Assembly (NCBI RefSeq): GCF_030622045.1
Contig: NZ_CP130886.1
Coordinates: 2,927,557-2,991,556, forward strand
Origin: Planctellipticum variicoloris
Lineage (GTDB): Bacteria; Planctomycetota; Planctomycetia; Planctomycetales; Planctomycetaceae
Length of the DNA stretch: 64,000 nucleotides
Direction of reading: 5' to 3'
In this document: piece after piece, positions 1 to 8,985 of the stretch
Position numbering within the stretch: position 1 is the stretch's first letter
Layout: every line of letters begins with the position of its first letter
Position numbers and translations under genes: made by a program
The notes under the pieces: generated by a model
Database searches by the model: none
Told to the model about the DNA's origin: nothing
The model's input: only the letters and a program-made list of their open reading frames with translations

Positions 1-807
1 GGGCAGCCCCGCACGGAAGTCGGGACGTTCAAAGACTACTTCTCGATGCTCGTCGGCTTCGAGCGGTTCCGGGCCGCCCAGTTCGGCATCCGGCACTACT
101 GCACGATGGGGCTCAACAGCAAGGAGGCCAACAACGAGCCCCTTGCCGAGCAGGTGATGGACCTGCTGCCGCTGTTCTGCACGAAGGAAGGGGTCGTCGC
201 CATCGGTGAGATCGGCTACGACGACCAGACCCCGACCGAGGAGAAATTCTTCCGGCTGCAGCTCGAACTGGCCAAGGAAGTCGGCCTGCCGGTGCTGATC
301 CATACGCCCCACCGCAATAAGAAGCAGGGGACGTTCCGCAGCATGGACGTCATCGAAGAACACAACATCCAGCCGCACATGGTCGTGATCGATCACAACA
401 ACGAGGAAACCTGCAAAGAGGTCCTCGACCGGGGTTACTGGTGCGGCTTCACGATCTACCCCAAGACCAAGATGGGGAACGAGCGGATGGTTGAAGTCGT
501 CCGGCAGTACGGCAGCGAACGGGTCATCATCGACTCGTCCGCCGACTGGGGCGTCTCCGACTCGCTCGCCGTCCCCAAGACCGCCCGGCTGATGCTCGAA
601 CGGGGAATCGCCGCCCCGGACGTCGAACTGGTCTGCTACAAGAACGCGATTGCCGTCTACGCCCAGAGCGGCCAGTTCAGCGAAGACGACTGGCTCAACC
701 CGCCCCCGGTCGACCAGCGCTCGCTCTTCGAAGGCAACAGCGTCCTCCGCGGCGGCCAGACGCCGAAAATCGAAGAACCGGACAAGGAAGAGGGAATCAT
801 CCGGTAG
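1..807 (+). CDS. TatD-like metal-dependent hydrolase (5' end outside window)
   Basis: The frame is open from base 1 (GQPRTEVGTFKDYF...), so the start lies upstream and 268 residues are visible. The ATG at base 46 is internal. Likely a TIM-barrel hydrolase of the TatD/amidohydrolase type. Visible metal-site style motifs are GEIGYDD (about residue 69), LIHTPHR (about 98), VIDHNNE (about 130) and IIDSSADWG (about 176). The usual N-terminal HxH would be upstream of the window. The last 35 residues are polar and look like a tail beyond the barrel. The protein resembles the TatD-type member (EboB) of the ebo gene clusters, but the genes that would prove this lie outside the window. The TAG stop is followed by a palindromic repeat. 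Confidence 0.8.
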   Translation, partial: GQPRTEVGTFKDYFSMLVGFERFRAAQFGIRHYCTMGLNSKEANNEPLAEQVMDLLPLFCTKEGVVAIGEIGYDDQTPTEEKFFRLQLELAKEVGLPVLIHTPHRNKKQGTFRSMDVIEEHNIQPHMVVIDHNNEETCKEVLDRGYWCGFTIYPKTKMGNERMVEVVRQYGSERVIIDSSADWGVSDSLAVPKTARLMLERGIAAPDVELVCYKNAIAVYAQSGQFSEDDWLNPPPVDQRSLFEGNSVLRGGQTPKIEEPDKEEGIIR

Positions 808-843
808 CCCGGTCGGCCTCTCACCGGAGAAGAGAAGAAGTTT

Positions 844-1047
844 TCACCGCAGAGACGCGGAGGACGCGGAGAAGACAATCAGGAAAGTGAAAAGTGAGTA
901 TTGAGTAGTAATGAGTGCAAAGCAACAGAGAACATGATCCGCAGCCGGGTAGCGACTTCTTCATTTTGCACTTCTCACTCACCACTACTCACTTTTCACT
1001 TTCCTCAATCTTCTCCGGCGTATTCTCCGCGCCTCCGCGGTAAAGTT
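844..1047. repeat. Imperfect palindrome built from dispersed repeat words
   Basis: The left arm (844-921) contains CACCGCAGAGACGCGGAGG followed by GAAAGTGAAAAGTGAGTA and AGTAATGAGTGCAAAG. The right arm (961-1047) carries the same words in reverse complement and reverse order: TTTTGCACTT, CTACTCACTTTTCACTTTC, TCTTCTCC and CTCCGCGCCTCCGCGGTAAA. It lies between two genes whose 3' ends face each other. Similar words recur at about 9105-9160, 30745-30785, 40857-40885, 41110-41150 and 43521-43635. No gene was recognised in 808-1063; the short ORFs here are translations of the repeat. Confidence 0.75.
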
Positions 1048-1063
1048 CTCTTCGTCCTCCACT

Positions 1064-2308
1064 TCACGCAAACGGCAGCGGCTCGTACTCGCCCCCCAGG
1101 ATCTCCGCCGATCGCACGCCCAGCCATTTGTCGAGCAGCGTCGCGTAGACCCGGCGGAAGTCGGTTGTGAATTTCTGGTCGCCGTCGTCAAGGTCGGTCA
1201 GGCTCGGGAACTTGCCGCAGAAGCCCGGCGTCCCCGTTGGCGAAACGACGAACAGCGAAGAGGCCGCCCCATGGTCGGTCCCCAGGCTGCCGTTCTCCTT
1301 GACCCGCCGGCCGAACTCGGAAAACGTCGACAGCAGCACGCGATCCGCCAGGCCGTGACCGGTCAGGTCGGCATGGAAGGCGGCGATCGCGTTCCCCAGT
1401 TCGCCCAGCAGTGCCGCATGGCCTGGTTGCTGTTGCGAATGCGTATCGAAGCCGTCCAGGCCCACCAGATAGATTCGCGGCGGCAATCCGGCGCCAATCA
1501 TCTGCGCGACGAGCTTGAGCTGGTTCGCCAGGTGCGTCGCCGGATACTCCTTCGCCGGAGAATAGCCGGCCGAAAGGCTCTTCAATCGCTCGGAACTGGT
1601 CACTGCGGTCCGCAGCGACTTTCGCAGGAAATCCAGCTCGCCACCCGGCTGTGCGCCAGTCGTTGACAGAATCTCATCGCGGGCTGACTTCAGTTTCCCC
1701 TGCAACCCGGAGGGCAACTGCGGATCGTTGAGGTGGTAGTCTTCGAGCCGCTTCAGCACCGGGACGTTGACCTGCCGGCTGACCAGCAGCAGCGGCAGCC
1801 GCTCCATTCCCAGCGCCAGCCCCTCGGCCCGCTCCGGATGATGCTGAAGTTGCCATTCGAGCGTCCGCCCCAGCCAGCCGTCCTGCGGCGTTGGATTCTC
1901 CGGCTGCGCGCTGTGCCAGATATCCATCGAACGGAAGTGCGACCGGTCGGGCTGCGGATAGCCCACCCCTTGCACGATCGACAGTTTCCCGGCGTCGTGC
2001 AGTTCCTTGAGTCCCGTCAGCGACGGGTGCAGCCCGAACTCGTCGTCGAGTTTCAGCACGGCCCCCTTGCCGATACCGATCCCCGGCCGCGCGCGGTGGT
2101 AGTCGTCGCTGGCATACGGCACAACGGTATTCAGCCCGTCGTTCCCCCCCGCCAGTTGCACGAGGACCAGCACCCGCTGGTCCGGCCCGGCGGCCGCCTG
2201 TTCCGCCGCGGCATGCAACCACTGCGGCGCCCGACCAACACCCAGCGTCACCGCGCTCGCTGCACCCAGTACGGACAGAAACTCGCGTCGCGTCGATTTG
2301 AGAGACAT
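1064..2308 (-). CDS. DUF1501 domain-containing secreted protein
   Basis: 414 residues. The start at 2308 gives MSLKSTRREFLSVLG, a twin-arginine-like leader (STRREFL) followed by a hydrophobic stretch and an Ala-rich cleavage region. The longer ORF to 2350 only adds repeat-derived codons. DUF1501 belongs to the alkaline-phosphatase-like/sulfatase-like fold. Recognisable elements are LVLVQLAGGNDGLNTVVPY near the N-terminus, YLVGLDGFDTHSQQ in the middle and TFSEFGRRVKENGSLGTDHG near the C-terminus. Biochemical function is unknown. It is the last of three same-strand genes and lies 158 bp after the DUF1800 gene. DUF1501/DUF1800 pairs are common in planctomycetes and some proteobacteria, which suggests joint work in the cell envelope. 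Confidence 0.9.
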   Translation of the reverse strand: MSLKSTRREFLSVLGAASAVTLGVGRAPQWLHAAAEQAAAGPDQRVLVLVQLAGGNDGLNTVVPYASDDYHRARPGIGIGKGAVLKLDDEFGLHPSLTGLKELHDAGKLSIVQGVGYPQPDRSHFRSMDIWHSAQPENPTPQDGWLGRTLEWQLQHHPERAEGLALGMERLPLLLVSRQVNVPVLKRLEDYHLNDPQLPSGLQGKLKSARDEILSTTGAQPGGELDFLRKSLRTAVTSSERLKSLSAGYSPAKEYPATHLANQLKLVAQMIGAGLPPRIYLVGLDGFDTHSQQQPGHAALLGELGNAIAAFHADLTGHGLADRVLLSTFSEFGRRVKENGSLGTDHGAASSLFVVSPTGTPGFCGKFPSLTDLDDGDQKFTTDFRRVYATLLDKWLGVRSAEILGGEYEPLPFA

Positions 2309-2341
2309 AGTCACCACTCCGCAAGGCTTTCGATGCATACT

Positions 2342-2366
2342 CGTTCCCAAGCTCTGCCTGGGAACG
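2342..2366. repeat. Hairpin repeat, copy 1 of a dispersed family
   Basis: CGTTCCCAAGC-TCT-GCCTGGGAACG: an 11-bp stem with one mismatch and a 3-nt loop, just upstream of the DUF1501 gene. It is followed by a CGACGCTCTGCGTC word. Other copies lie at 10761-10781, 12480-12500, 40965-40990 and 41071-41093. The form is REP-like. Confidence 0.8.
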
Positions 2367-2399
2367 TCAATCTTCGACGCTCTGCGTCATGCTGTCTTC

Positions 2400-2463
2400 T
2401 TGTCTGAAAATAGTTCACAGAAGACGCGAGGTTGTCTGAAAATAGTTCACAGAAGACGCGAGG
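2400..2463. repeat. Perfect tandem duplication of a 32-bp unit
   Basis: Two identical 32-bp units (2400-2431 and 2432-2463), each starting TTGTCTGAAAATAG and ending AAGACGCGAGG. They lie between the DUF1800 stop (2467) and the DUF1501 start (2308). There is no divergence between copies, so the duplication is recent or maintained. Confidence 0.9.
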
Positions 2464-2466
2464 CGA

Positions 2467-3792
2467 TTACATCAACTGATATTCAGGCGACTGCAACGCC
2501 AGTTGCAGCGCCGCCTGGCCGGCTTGGCTGTCGCCGGTTTGTGTCATCGTCCGGATCTGAGCGACCGTTTCCGCATCCGCCTCGCCGCCGAGAACGATCG
2601 ACTGCAGAAACGCCACGGCCGAATCCGGCTGAGCAAGCTGGCCGCGGACGGCGTCGGTCAGGACGCCGAAACGACCGCTCGTGGCAACGTCCGTCGCCGC
2701 GTTGGCCCGCAGGATCAGCGTCGACGAGGTGATCCACAGTCGCTGACCGTCCCAGCCTTTGACCGACGGCGGGGCGAAGAGACTCTGCCCCAGTTCGGCC
2801 AGAGTCTGCGCGACCGGCTGCCAGCGAACGGCCTCCAACAGGCTGTGAGTCATGCCGAGGACAAAGTCGAGCGGCGACTTGATCAACGACCGACGATGAC
2901 GGGCGTCGTAGAAGAGCTGCGACCGCGCCAGTTCATTCATTACCGGCCCGATCACCAGCCCGTGCAGCCGCAGTCGTTCGGCGACCGCGGTGATCTCCGC
3001 CTCGCCTGGTTCGGGCATGACGAATGTCCGCAACAGCTTGAACGCCAGATAGCGTGCACACGCCGGCTGCTTCAAGCACAGTTCGACGACTGAGTTGCCG
3101 TCGAACATTCCGGTTTCGCCGAAGATCGTCTTCGGGCGGGGATCGTGCTGGTTGTCGTTGAACCAGAACTCGCCGTCGCGAAGCTGCCAGCCGCTGAAGG
3201 CGCGGGCCGCCTCCTGGATGTCCTTTTCCGAGTAGTTGCCAACCCCCAGGCTGAACAGCTCCATCACTTCGCGGGCGAAGTTTTCGTTCGGATGCCGCCG
3301 GCGGTTGGCTTCTCCATCCAGCCAGACCAGCATCGCCGGGTCGCGCGCCATGCCGCGCAGCAGCTTCGCAAACGAACCGGACGCCTCCGACCGCTGCAGG
3401 TCGTTCTGCCTCAGCATCAGCGAGACCGATCGGACTTTCTCCTGCGAGGTGGCGAAGTGGTTGTGCCACAGCAGCGTGAGCTTCTCGGTCAGCGGGTTGG
3501 CAGAATGCACCATCCGGTACAGCCACCAGACCTGCAGATCGCTCAGATTTCCCGTGGCGACGGCCGTTGTTCGAAGGACGCCATCGACTTCCTGAAACTC
3601 CGCCGATTCCGGCTGCGGTGAAAGCAACCGATCGAGCGTCGCCTGGCGACCGGCCGCCACCGCCTGTTTCAGTTGATCCGGCGAATACCCGAACTGCAGC
3701 CGACGGAGCGTATGCGCGGCATCGGCCAGCGTCCACCGCGTGGAATCCGCAACCGGCGCCAGCATCCCTTGTGGAGGAGCAAGACTCGGCAT
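2467..3792 (-). CDS. DUF1800 domain-containing protein
   Basis: 441 residues. Start chosen at the ATG at 3792 because GGGAGGG (3801-3807, reverse strand) sits 8 nt upstream; a GTG at 3801 is in frame but overlaps that site. DUF1800 hallmarks: an N-terminal Leu/Arg helix with LRRLQFGYSPDQL (about residue 29), WLYRMVHSANPLTEKLTLLW and HNHFATS, then the family signature NENFAREVMELFSLGVG with a following AARAFSGW. Function is unknown. Export is plausible because its DUF1501 partner has a Tat-like leader, but no clear signal peptide is visible here. The start is 2 bp after the stop of the 578-aa gene, so the two are almost certainly co-transcribed. Confidence 0.9.
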   Translation of the reverse strand: MPSLAPPQGMLAPVADSTRWTLADAAHTLRRLQFGYSPDQLKQAVAAGRQATLDRLLSPQPESAEFQEVDGVLRTTAVATGNLSDLQVWWLYRMVHSANPLTEKLTLLWHNHFATSQEKVRSVSLMLRQNDLQRSEASGSFAKLLRGMARDPAMLVWLDGEANRRRHPNENFAREVMELFSLGVGNYSEKDIQEAARAFSGWQLRDGEFWFNDNQHDPRPKTIFGETGMFDGNSVVELCLKQPACARYLAFKLLRTFVMPEPGEAEITAVAERLRLHGLVIGPVMNELARSQLFYDARHRRSLIKSPLDFVLGMTHSLLEAVRWQPVAQTLAELGQSLFAPPSVKGWDGQRLWITSSTLILRANAATDVATSGRFGVLTDAVRGQLAQPDSAVAFLQSIVLGGEADAETVAQIRTMTQTGDSQAGQAALQLALQSPEYQLM

Positions 3793-3794
3793 GG

Positions 3795-5531
3795 TTACCA
3801 CCCTCCCTGGAAGCGCCAGACGTACCCGTCCGGCTGCAGCGTCGACGACAGCGAGACCGGCCGCAGGCGGCGGAGCAGATTCAACGCGTCGTTGAGACCG
3901 TTCGCGGCCTGGTCGGCCGACCGGCCGTCCTGCACGGCCTTCGCCTCGATGATCGCCCGATTGGACTCCAGCAGATCCGCAACCACCGCCGGAACGACCT
4001 CAAACGACCAGTCCGGCCGGTCCGCCGCTTGGCCTGAAGAGGCTCCAGGCGGGCTCTGCATCGCATCAATCAACTGACGGCAGAGATCCTGGCTGGTCGC
4101 CATGATAAAGTGCCGTCCGACGCGGGCCGACGACGGCTGGAAGTTGAACGCGATCGGGAGATCGGCCCCCTTCGGCGTCTGCAGGTATTTCGCGTAAGAA
4201 AGCTGGACGTCTTTGTAGGTTTCCGAAGACATCACCCACGGAATCCGCTTCTCCTGCCCGGCCTGCAGATTGACCACCGCGGTGATCGTCTGAAACACCA
4301 TCTGCAACAGATCCGAGGCCTGCTCGGGCTGTTCCAGCTCCACGATGATCGCCGTTCCGGGCAACTGCACTCCGGGGCGTCCTTCCAGATGAGCGAACGA
4401 TTGCGGAGCCGAGATAATCTGCAGGCGCTTGCTGAACAGCGGCAGCACGTCGGCCCGGAAGTCTTTGCCGGGCATGAATGTGGCGAGCCCGGTTTCGAAC
4501 TTGTCGAATTCCGGCAGAATCTGTTCGATCATCAGCGACTCGCGCTGGCCGTACCACGCAGCCCAGTCGCGGACGATCGAAATGCTGGCCGCCTGTGGCC
4601 CGAGACGCGTCTGCAGATCGGTCGGGACCGGCGGCAGAAGTGTCTGGTGAGCGGCATCGATTTCCGCCGGCTTGCCGGGGACGAACGCCTCCAGCCCCCA
4701 CGAGGATTCGCCCAGGTCGAGCGTCGCCGTCAGGTAGTCGGCGTGAGACACATACTCGACAACGCCCCCCAGGAGCAACGACGCCAATGGATTGTCGAGT
4801 TTGTCCGGCAGCAGGCGGTCCTGTTGCAGCAGTTCGCGAATTCGATCGTAGTCCGCCCAGGCTTCGAGCTTCGTGTCTCCCCGGTCCGAGTGCCGGGCTT
4901 TCTTCCAGGCCTCGGACGCGGCGAGGTTCCCGCCGGCATCCGACCGCAGAGCGGCTTCGACCTGATCCACCAGCGATCGCTGGTTGCTGACTGCGATCCA
5001 GCGGTCCTGCAGGATCATCGCCGAGCCGTCGACGTTCACCAGCCGCAGGCCGCCGCCGTCGATCTCTTCGGTCTTCACTTTGTCGGCAGTGAGCTGCACC
5101 AGCGGTTCGAGACGGGTGCGGATATGGGTGGCAATTTCGGGGGACTCGGTCCGAATCAACCCCAGCACGACCGGCTTGTCGCCACTCTCGGGAGCGTAAA
5201 CTCCGACGATCCAGCGGTCGCCGATCAGGTCGCGGGTCATCGACCAGAGGTCTTTGCCGTACTGGACCTGGGCCACGGCGATTCCGCCGCGGACCTTTCG
5301 CCCCTGCGGGGAGTCGATGAACTCCTTGTAGTTCGGACTGGCGAGGATCGCCTTGACCAGCTCGGACTCCTCCAGCCGGGTCACCACCTCGCTCCAGCCG
5401 CGGCCCTCCAGCGTGCCAACCGCCCCGGCGGGCAGATAGCGGGACAGGGACTCGTCAGACGCATGAACGGCCGGTAGCGTCAGCAGAACCGCGAACAGGG
5501 TCGCGCACCAGCAACGAAACAGGGACAGCAT
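3795..5531 (-). CDS. Secreted hypothetical protein (578 aa), first gene of a DUF1800/DUF1501 cluster
   Basis: Start at 5531 gives a clear signal peptide (MLSLFRCWCATLFAVLLTLP then AVHAS). GGGAG lies about 9 nt upstream of this ATG, while the in-frame extension to 5591 lacks a good site. The mature protein is about 555 residues without other membrane segments. It has alternating hydrophobic strands such as WIVGVYAPESGDKPVVLGLI and AIIVELEQPEQASDLLQMVF. This resembles large DUF3352-type exported proteins, but the assignment is tentative. No catalytic motif was recognised. Its tight linkage to DUF1800 and DUF1501 suggests a shared extracytoplasmic role. Confidence 0.8.
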   Translation of the reverse strand: MLSLFRCWCATLFAVLLTLPAVHASDESLSRYLPAGAVGTLEGRGWSEVVTRLEESELVKAILASPNYKEFIDSPQGRKVRGGIAVAQVQYGKDLWSMTRDLIGDRWIVGVYAPESGDKPVVLGLIRTESPEIATHIRTRLEPLVQLTADKVKTEEIDGGGLRLVNVDGSAMILQDRWIAVSNQRSLVDQVEAALRSDAGGNLAASEAWKKARHSDRGDTKLEAWADYDRIRELLQQDRLLPDKLDNPLASLLLGGVVEYVSHADYLTATLDLGESSWGLEAFVPGKPAEIDAAHQTLLPPVPTDLQTRLGPQAASISIVRDWAAWYGQRESLMIEQILPEFDKFETGLATFMPGKDFRADVLPLFSKRLQIISAPQSFAHLEGRPGVQLPGTAIIVELEQPEQASDLLQMVFQTITAVVNLQAGQEKRIPWVMSSETYKDVQLSYAKYLQTPKGADLPIAFNFQPSSARVGRHFIMATSQDLCRQLIDAMQSPPGASSGQAADRPDWSFEVVPAVVADLLESNRAIIEAKAVQDGRSADQAANGLNDALNLLRRLRPVSLSSTLQPDGYVWRFQGGW

Positions 5532-5650
5532 GGCAGAAACTCCCGGCGAGACAGGTCTCAGGCAGAGTGGACTGCATTGAGATACCCGCACGACACCGGG
5601 GGAGTTTCAGTCGATTGATCTGATCCCGACGTTGGTTTGCATGCGGGTTT

Positions 5651-6274
5651 CTACCGCCCTCTGCGTTCGCGGGCATACCGCACCCGGCAGCCGCGGGCGA
5701 TCGTTTCCGTCACTTCAGGCTTCCTCCCGGCCAGCGCGGCAGCGATCGCCTCCTCGACATACCGCCGCTCGACCTTGTCGGCGTCTGTCTTGTCGTCCAT
5801 CGCCCCCATGTAGACCAGCTTCCGGTCTCGGTCGAAGACGTAGAACTCCGGCGTAAAAATCGCCCCGAAGTCCTTCGCGATCTTCTGGGATTCGTCGTAC
5901 AGGTAGTGAAAGGCGAACTTCTTCGCCTTCACCCGCTCGGTGAGGGCGTCGAGCTGGTCCTCCGGCACGCGGTTCACGCAGACCGGAACGATCGCCACCC
6001 GGCCCTCCCCAGCATAGCGTTCGGCCAGAGCCTGGATCCGCCCCTCGTAATCGGTTGCCGTCGGGCAGCTCACACAGGTGAAGACCACCACGATAACGTC
6101 CCGGTCCTTCAGGTCCGCCAGACCGTGCGATTTGCCATCAGTCCCCGGCAGTTCGGCCCAGACCGGAGCGGGATCGCCGATGCTGAGCACCTCGTTGTAC
6201 TCACCTGCGTTCCCGGAGCCGGCAGCCAGCAGACAGGCCGCGACCGCAGCAAACAGATGGCGAAAATTGAGCAT
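5651..6274 (-). CDS. Secreted thioredoxin-fold redoxin (AhpC/TSA-like)
   Basis: 207 residues from the ATG at 6274, which has GGAG about 9 nt upstream; the ATG at 6283 directly abuts that site. Signal peptide MLNFRHLFAAVAACLLAAG. The mature part has the redoxin start LSIGDPAPVWAEL, then VIVVVFTCVSCPTATDYEGR with a CxxC (C-V-S-C) at about residue 69, and the cis-Pro-type strand GAIFTPEFYVFDRDRKLVYMG near residue 138. Likely an exported thiol-disulfide or peroxide-linked protein. It is transcribed divergently from typA. No partner gene is adjacent, so the substrate is unknown. Confidence 0.85.
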   Translation of the reverse strand: MLNFRHLFAAVAACLLAAGSGNAGEYNEVLSIGDPAPVWAELPGTDGKSHGLADLKDRDVIVVVFTCVSCPTATDYEGRIQALAERYAGEGRVAIVPVCVNRVPEDQLDALTERVKAKKFAFHYLYDESQKIAKDFGAIFTPEFYVFDRDRKLVYMGAMDDKTDADKVERRYVEEAIAAALAGRKPEVTETIARGCRVRYARERRGR

Positions 6275-6644
6275 TCCAGGCATCTCCGATAGCCAGTCCG
6301 CGACATTGATTCAAGCCGCGTCAGGAGTTACATCAACTGGACTCTCTGATAAAACCGGATCGGAACATTGATTGCAAGAGGCGACTGGGGCATTTCCGAC
6401 CCCGATCTGGCGATCTTGTCCGAAAGTTCACGGCCCGGACGAAAAACTGGGATTGCGGAACTTGCCGGGCATGGTACTTTATTCTCTGATTTCCGGCTGA
6501 GCCGCGGCGCTCAACGAGTGCGCGCCGCAGGGACTGTTCACCCGCCCAGATGCCCACCTGCTCCCGCAAATTCCGCCAAAAATTTACCGCCGATCTGTTT
6601 CCATTTTGAGTCCTGGTTCGGAACCAGTCAGGGATTGTGTTTTC
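6275..6644. other. Divergent intergenic region, redoxin and typA
   Basis: About 370 bp that must contain the promoters of the leftward redoxin gene and the rightward typA gene. No recognisable RNA element, repeat or small gene was seen. AGGGA at 6629-6633 is a weak ribosome site for typA. Confidence 0.5.
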
Positions 6645-8483
6645 ATGGCTCGCCGTAACGACATCCGTAACATCGCCATCATCGCACACGTTGATCATGG
6701 AAAGACGACGCTGGTCGACTGCCTCATCAAGTCCAGCGGCCAGTTCCGCGACTCGCAGGTGCAGCAGGACTGTATCCTCGACTCCAACGATCTGGAACGC
6801 GAACGCGGCATCACCATCCTCGCCAAGAACATCGCGCTCAACTACAACGGCACGAAGATCAACATCATCGACACGCCCGGCCACGCCGACTTCGGCGGCG
6901 AAGTCGAACGCGTGCTGAGCATGGCCGACGGCGCCATCGTCCTGGTCGACGCCTTCGAAGGCCCCCGTCCGCAGACCCGCTTCGTGCTCAAGAAGGCCCT
7001 CGAACTCGGGCTGCAGCCGGTCGTGGTCGTCAACAAGATCGACCGCCCCGATGCCCGTCCTCAAGACGTGCTGTCGGAAACCTTCGACCTCTTCGTCGAA
7101 CTGGGCGCCGACGACAAGACCCTCGACTTCCCCTACATCTTCGCCAGCGGCCGGGCCGGCTTCGCCACCCACGACCCCGAAGTCAACACCGGGACCATCC
7201 AGCCGCTGCTCGACATGATCATCGAGCAGGTGCCGGGGCCGGAAGTCAATGAAGACGGCCCGCTCCAGATGATGGTCACCTCGCTGTCCTACTCCGAATT
7301 CGTCGGCCGCATCGCCACCGGCCGCATCGCCAGCGGTTCGGTCAAGCCCGGCCAGAAGGTCGTCCTGACCAAGTCGGACGGTTCGCTGAAAGCCGAACAG
7401 ATCGTCGGCGTCGAGATTTTCGACAAGCTCGGCCGCCTGCCGGTGGATGTCGGTACTTCGGGTGACATCGTCGCCCTCGTCGGTCTGACCACGCCGGAGA
7501 TCGGCGATACGGTCACTCTGCCCGACAATCCCCAGGCGCTCCCCCGCATCGCGGTCGACGAGCCGACGCTGTCGATGATGTTCACGATCAACAGCTCCCC
7601 GTTCGCCGGCCAGCCCGGCGGCGGCAAGTATCTGACCAGCCGCCACCTTCGCGCCCGGCTGATGCGCGAACTCGAATCCAACGTCGCCCTCCGCGTCGAA
7701 GAAATGGGCGACCGCGACGCCTTCCAAGTCTCCGGCCGTGGCGTGCTCCACCTCGCCGTCCTCATCGAAACGATGCGCCGGGAAGGCTACGAGCTGTCGG
7801 TCGGCAAGCCGCAGGTCATCCGCAAGCAGATCAACGGCAAGTGGCACGAGCCGTTCGAAGTCCTCGATATCGACGTCCCCACCGCCGAAGTCGGCGGTGT
7901 GATGGAAGTCGTCGGCAACCGCCGGGGCGAGGTCGTCCACATGCACAGCAACGACCTGGGAACGACGCACGTCGAATTCTCGATTCCCGCCCGCGGACTG
8001 ATCGGCATCCGGACGAAACTCCTCAACGCCACACGCGGCGAAGCGATTATTCACCACCGGTTCGAAGCCTATAAGCCGGTGGAAGGAGAAGTCCCCCACC
8101 GCCAGAACGGCGTGCTGATCTCCCAGGAACGCGGCAAAGTGGTCGGTTTCGCCCTGTTCAAGCTGCAGGAGCGGGCCGAAATGTTCGTCGCTCCGGGCGA
8201 CGAAGTTTACGAGGGGATGATCGTCGGCGAGAACTCGCGCGACAACGATCTCGTCGTGAATCCGATCAAGGAAAAGAAGCTGACCAACATGCGGGCCTCG
8301 GGCTCGGACGAAAACATCCAGCTCAAGCCCCCCCGCCGGCTGTCGCTGGAAGCCGCCCTCGAATACATCGAGGACGACGAGTATGTCGAGGTCACGCCCC
8401 AGATCATCCGCCTGCGGAAGGCCCGCCTGACGGAGCAGGAACGCAAGCAGCAGTCCCGCGCCACCGCCGGAGCCGGAGTCTGA
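6645..8483 (+). CDS. typA: Ribosome-associated GTPase TypA/BipA
   Basis: 612 residues, the usual length for the family. Start [12 protein letters not shown] at 6645; the ORF extension to 6606 is not conserved-looking. G-domain motifs: G1 AHVDHGKTT (about residue 14), a switch I ERERGIT, G3 DTPGHADF (about 73) and G4 NKIDRPD (about 128). These are followed by EF-Tu-like domain II, the EF-G-like domains and the C-terminal TypA domain ([23 protein letters not shown]). It is a translational GTPase that binds the 70S ribosome and helps large-subunit assembly and stress growth. A hairpin follows the stop. The gene appears to be transcribed alone. Confidence 0.97.
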   Translation: MARRNDIRNIAIIAHVDHGKTTLVDCLIKSSGQFRDSQVQQDCILDSNDLERERGITILAKNIALNYNGTKINIIDTPGHADFGGEVERVLSMADGAIVLVDAFEGPRPQTRFVLKKALELGLQPVVVVNKIDRPDARPQDVLSETFDLFVELGADDKTLDFPYIFASGRAGFATHDPEVNTGTIQPLLDMIIEQVPGPEVNEDGPLQMMVTSLSYSEFVGRIATGRIASGSVKPGQKVVLTKSDGSLKAEQIVGVEIFDKLGRLPVDVGTSGDIVALVGLTTPEIGDTVTLPDNPQALPRIAVDEPTLSMMFTINSSPFAGQPGGGKYLTSRHLRARLMRELESNVALRVEEMGDRDAFQVSGRGVLHLAVLIETMRREGYELSVGKPQVIRKQINGKWHEPFEVLDIDVPTAEVGGVMEVVGNRRGEVVHMHSNDLGTTHVEFSIPARGLIGIRTKLLNATRGEAIIHHRFEAYKPVEGEVPHRQNGVLISQERGKVVGFALFKLQERAEMFVAPGDEVYEGMIVGENSRDNDLVVNPIKEKKLTNMRASGSDENIQLKPPRRLSLEAALEYIEDDEYVEVTPQIIRLRKARLTEQERKQQSRATAGAGV

Positions 8484-8514
8484 TTCGCCTGCGATGGAAA
8501 CAGTGATTGGAACG

Positions 8515-8544
8515 AGAGCCCCCGTGAGTCATCATGGGGGCTCT
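8515..8544 (+). terminator. Hairpin after typA
   Basis: AGAGCCCCC / GGGGGCTCT, a perfect 9-bp stem with a 12-nt loop, 31 bp after the typA stop. No strong T-run follows, so it may work as a 3' end stabiliser rather than a full intrinsic terminator. Confidence 0.6.
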
Positions 8545-8573
8545 TCGCTGCGCGGACCTTCAGGAGACAGCCG

Positions 8574-8951
8574 ATGATCGCCGTGATCGCCCACGACCAG
8601 CGCAAGCCGGAAATGCTGGAGTTCGTCCGCAGGCACCTCGCCTTCTTCCAGAAACAGTCACTGGTCGCCACCGGCCATACGGGGAAGATGATCCAGGAAA
8701 TCCTCGGCGTCCCCGTCGAGTGCGTCGTCCACGGCCCGGACGGCGGCGACTTGATCATCGGCGGTCGCGTTGCCGAGGGAAAAGTCGAAGCGGTCCTGTT
8801 CTTCCGCGACCCGCTGACCGCTCAACCGCACGAACCCGACGTCACCGCCCTGATGCGCGTCTGCGACGTCCATCGCATCCCCCTGGCGACAAACCTTGGC
8901 ACGGCGGAAGCCGTGGTCGAGATGTTCGAACGACAGGGAGGCGCGGGCTGA
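8574..8951 (+). CDS. mgsA: Methylglyoxal synthase
   Basis: 125 residues. The enzyme converts dihydroxyacetone phosphate to methylglyoxal and phosphate, a bypass of lower glycolysis that relieves sugar-phosphate stress. Visible motifs: IAVIAHDQRKPEM at the N-terminus (HDxxK phosphate contact), ATGHTGKMI, and the catalytic GPDGGD with DLIIGGRV following (the catalytic Asp of the family lies in this motif). Then FFRDPLTAQPHEPDVTALMR and a C-terminal PLATNLGTAEAVV, all typical. Somewhat shorter than the E. coli enzyme (about 150 aa) but complete at both ends. Confidence 0.95.
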   Translation: MIAVIAHDQRKPEMLEFVRRHLAFFQKQSLVATGHTGKMIQEILGVPVECVVHGPDGGDLIIGGRVAEGKVEAVLFFRDPLTAQPHEPDVTALMRVCDVHRIPLATNLGTAEAVVEMFERQGGAG

Positions 8952-8985
8952 GTCTGCGAAGAGACATGCCCAGTCTTCTCCGAAG

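Noticed and set aside
6333-8099. 588-aa leftward ORF
   Set aside because: Antisense to typA; its composition (Asp/Val/Gly/Arg-rich) is the mirror of GC-rich sense codons, and typA is unambiguous.
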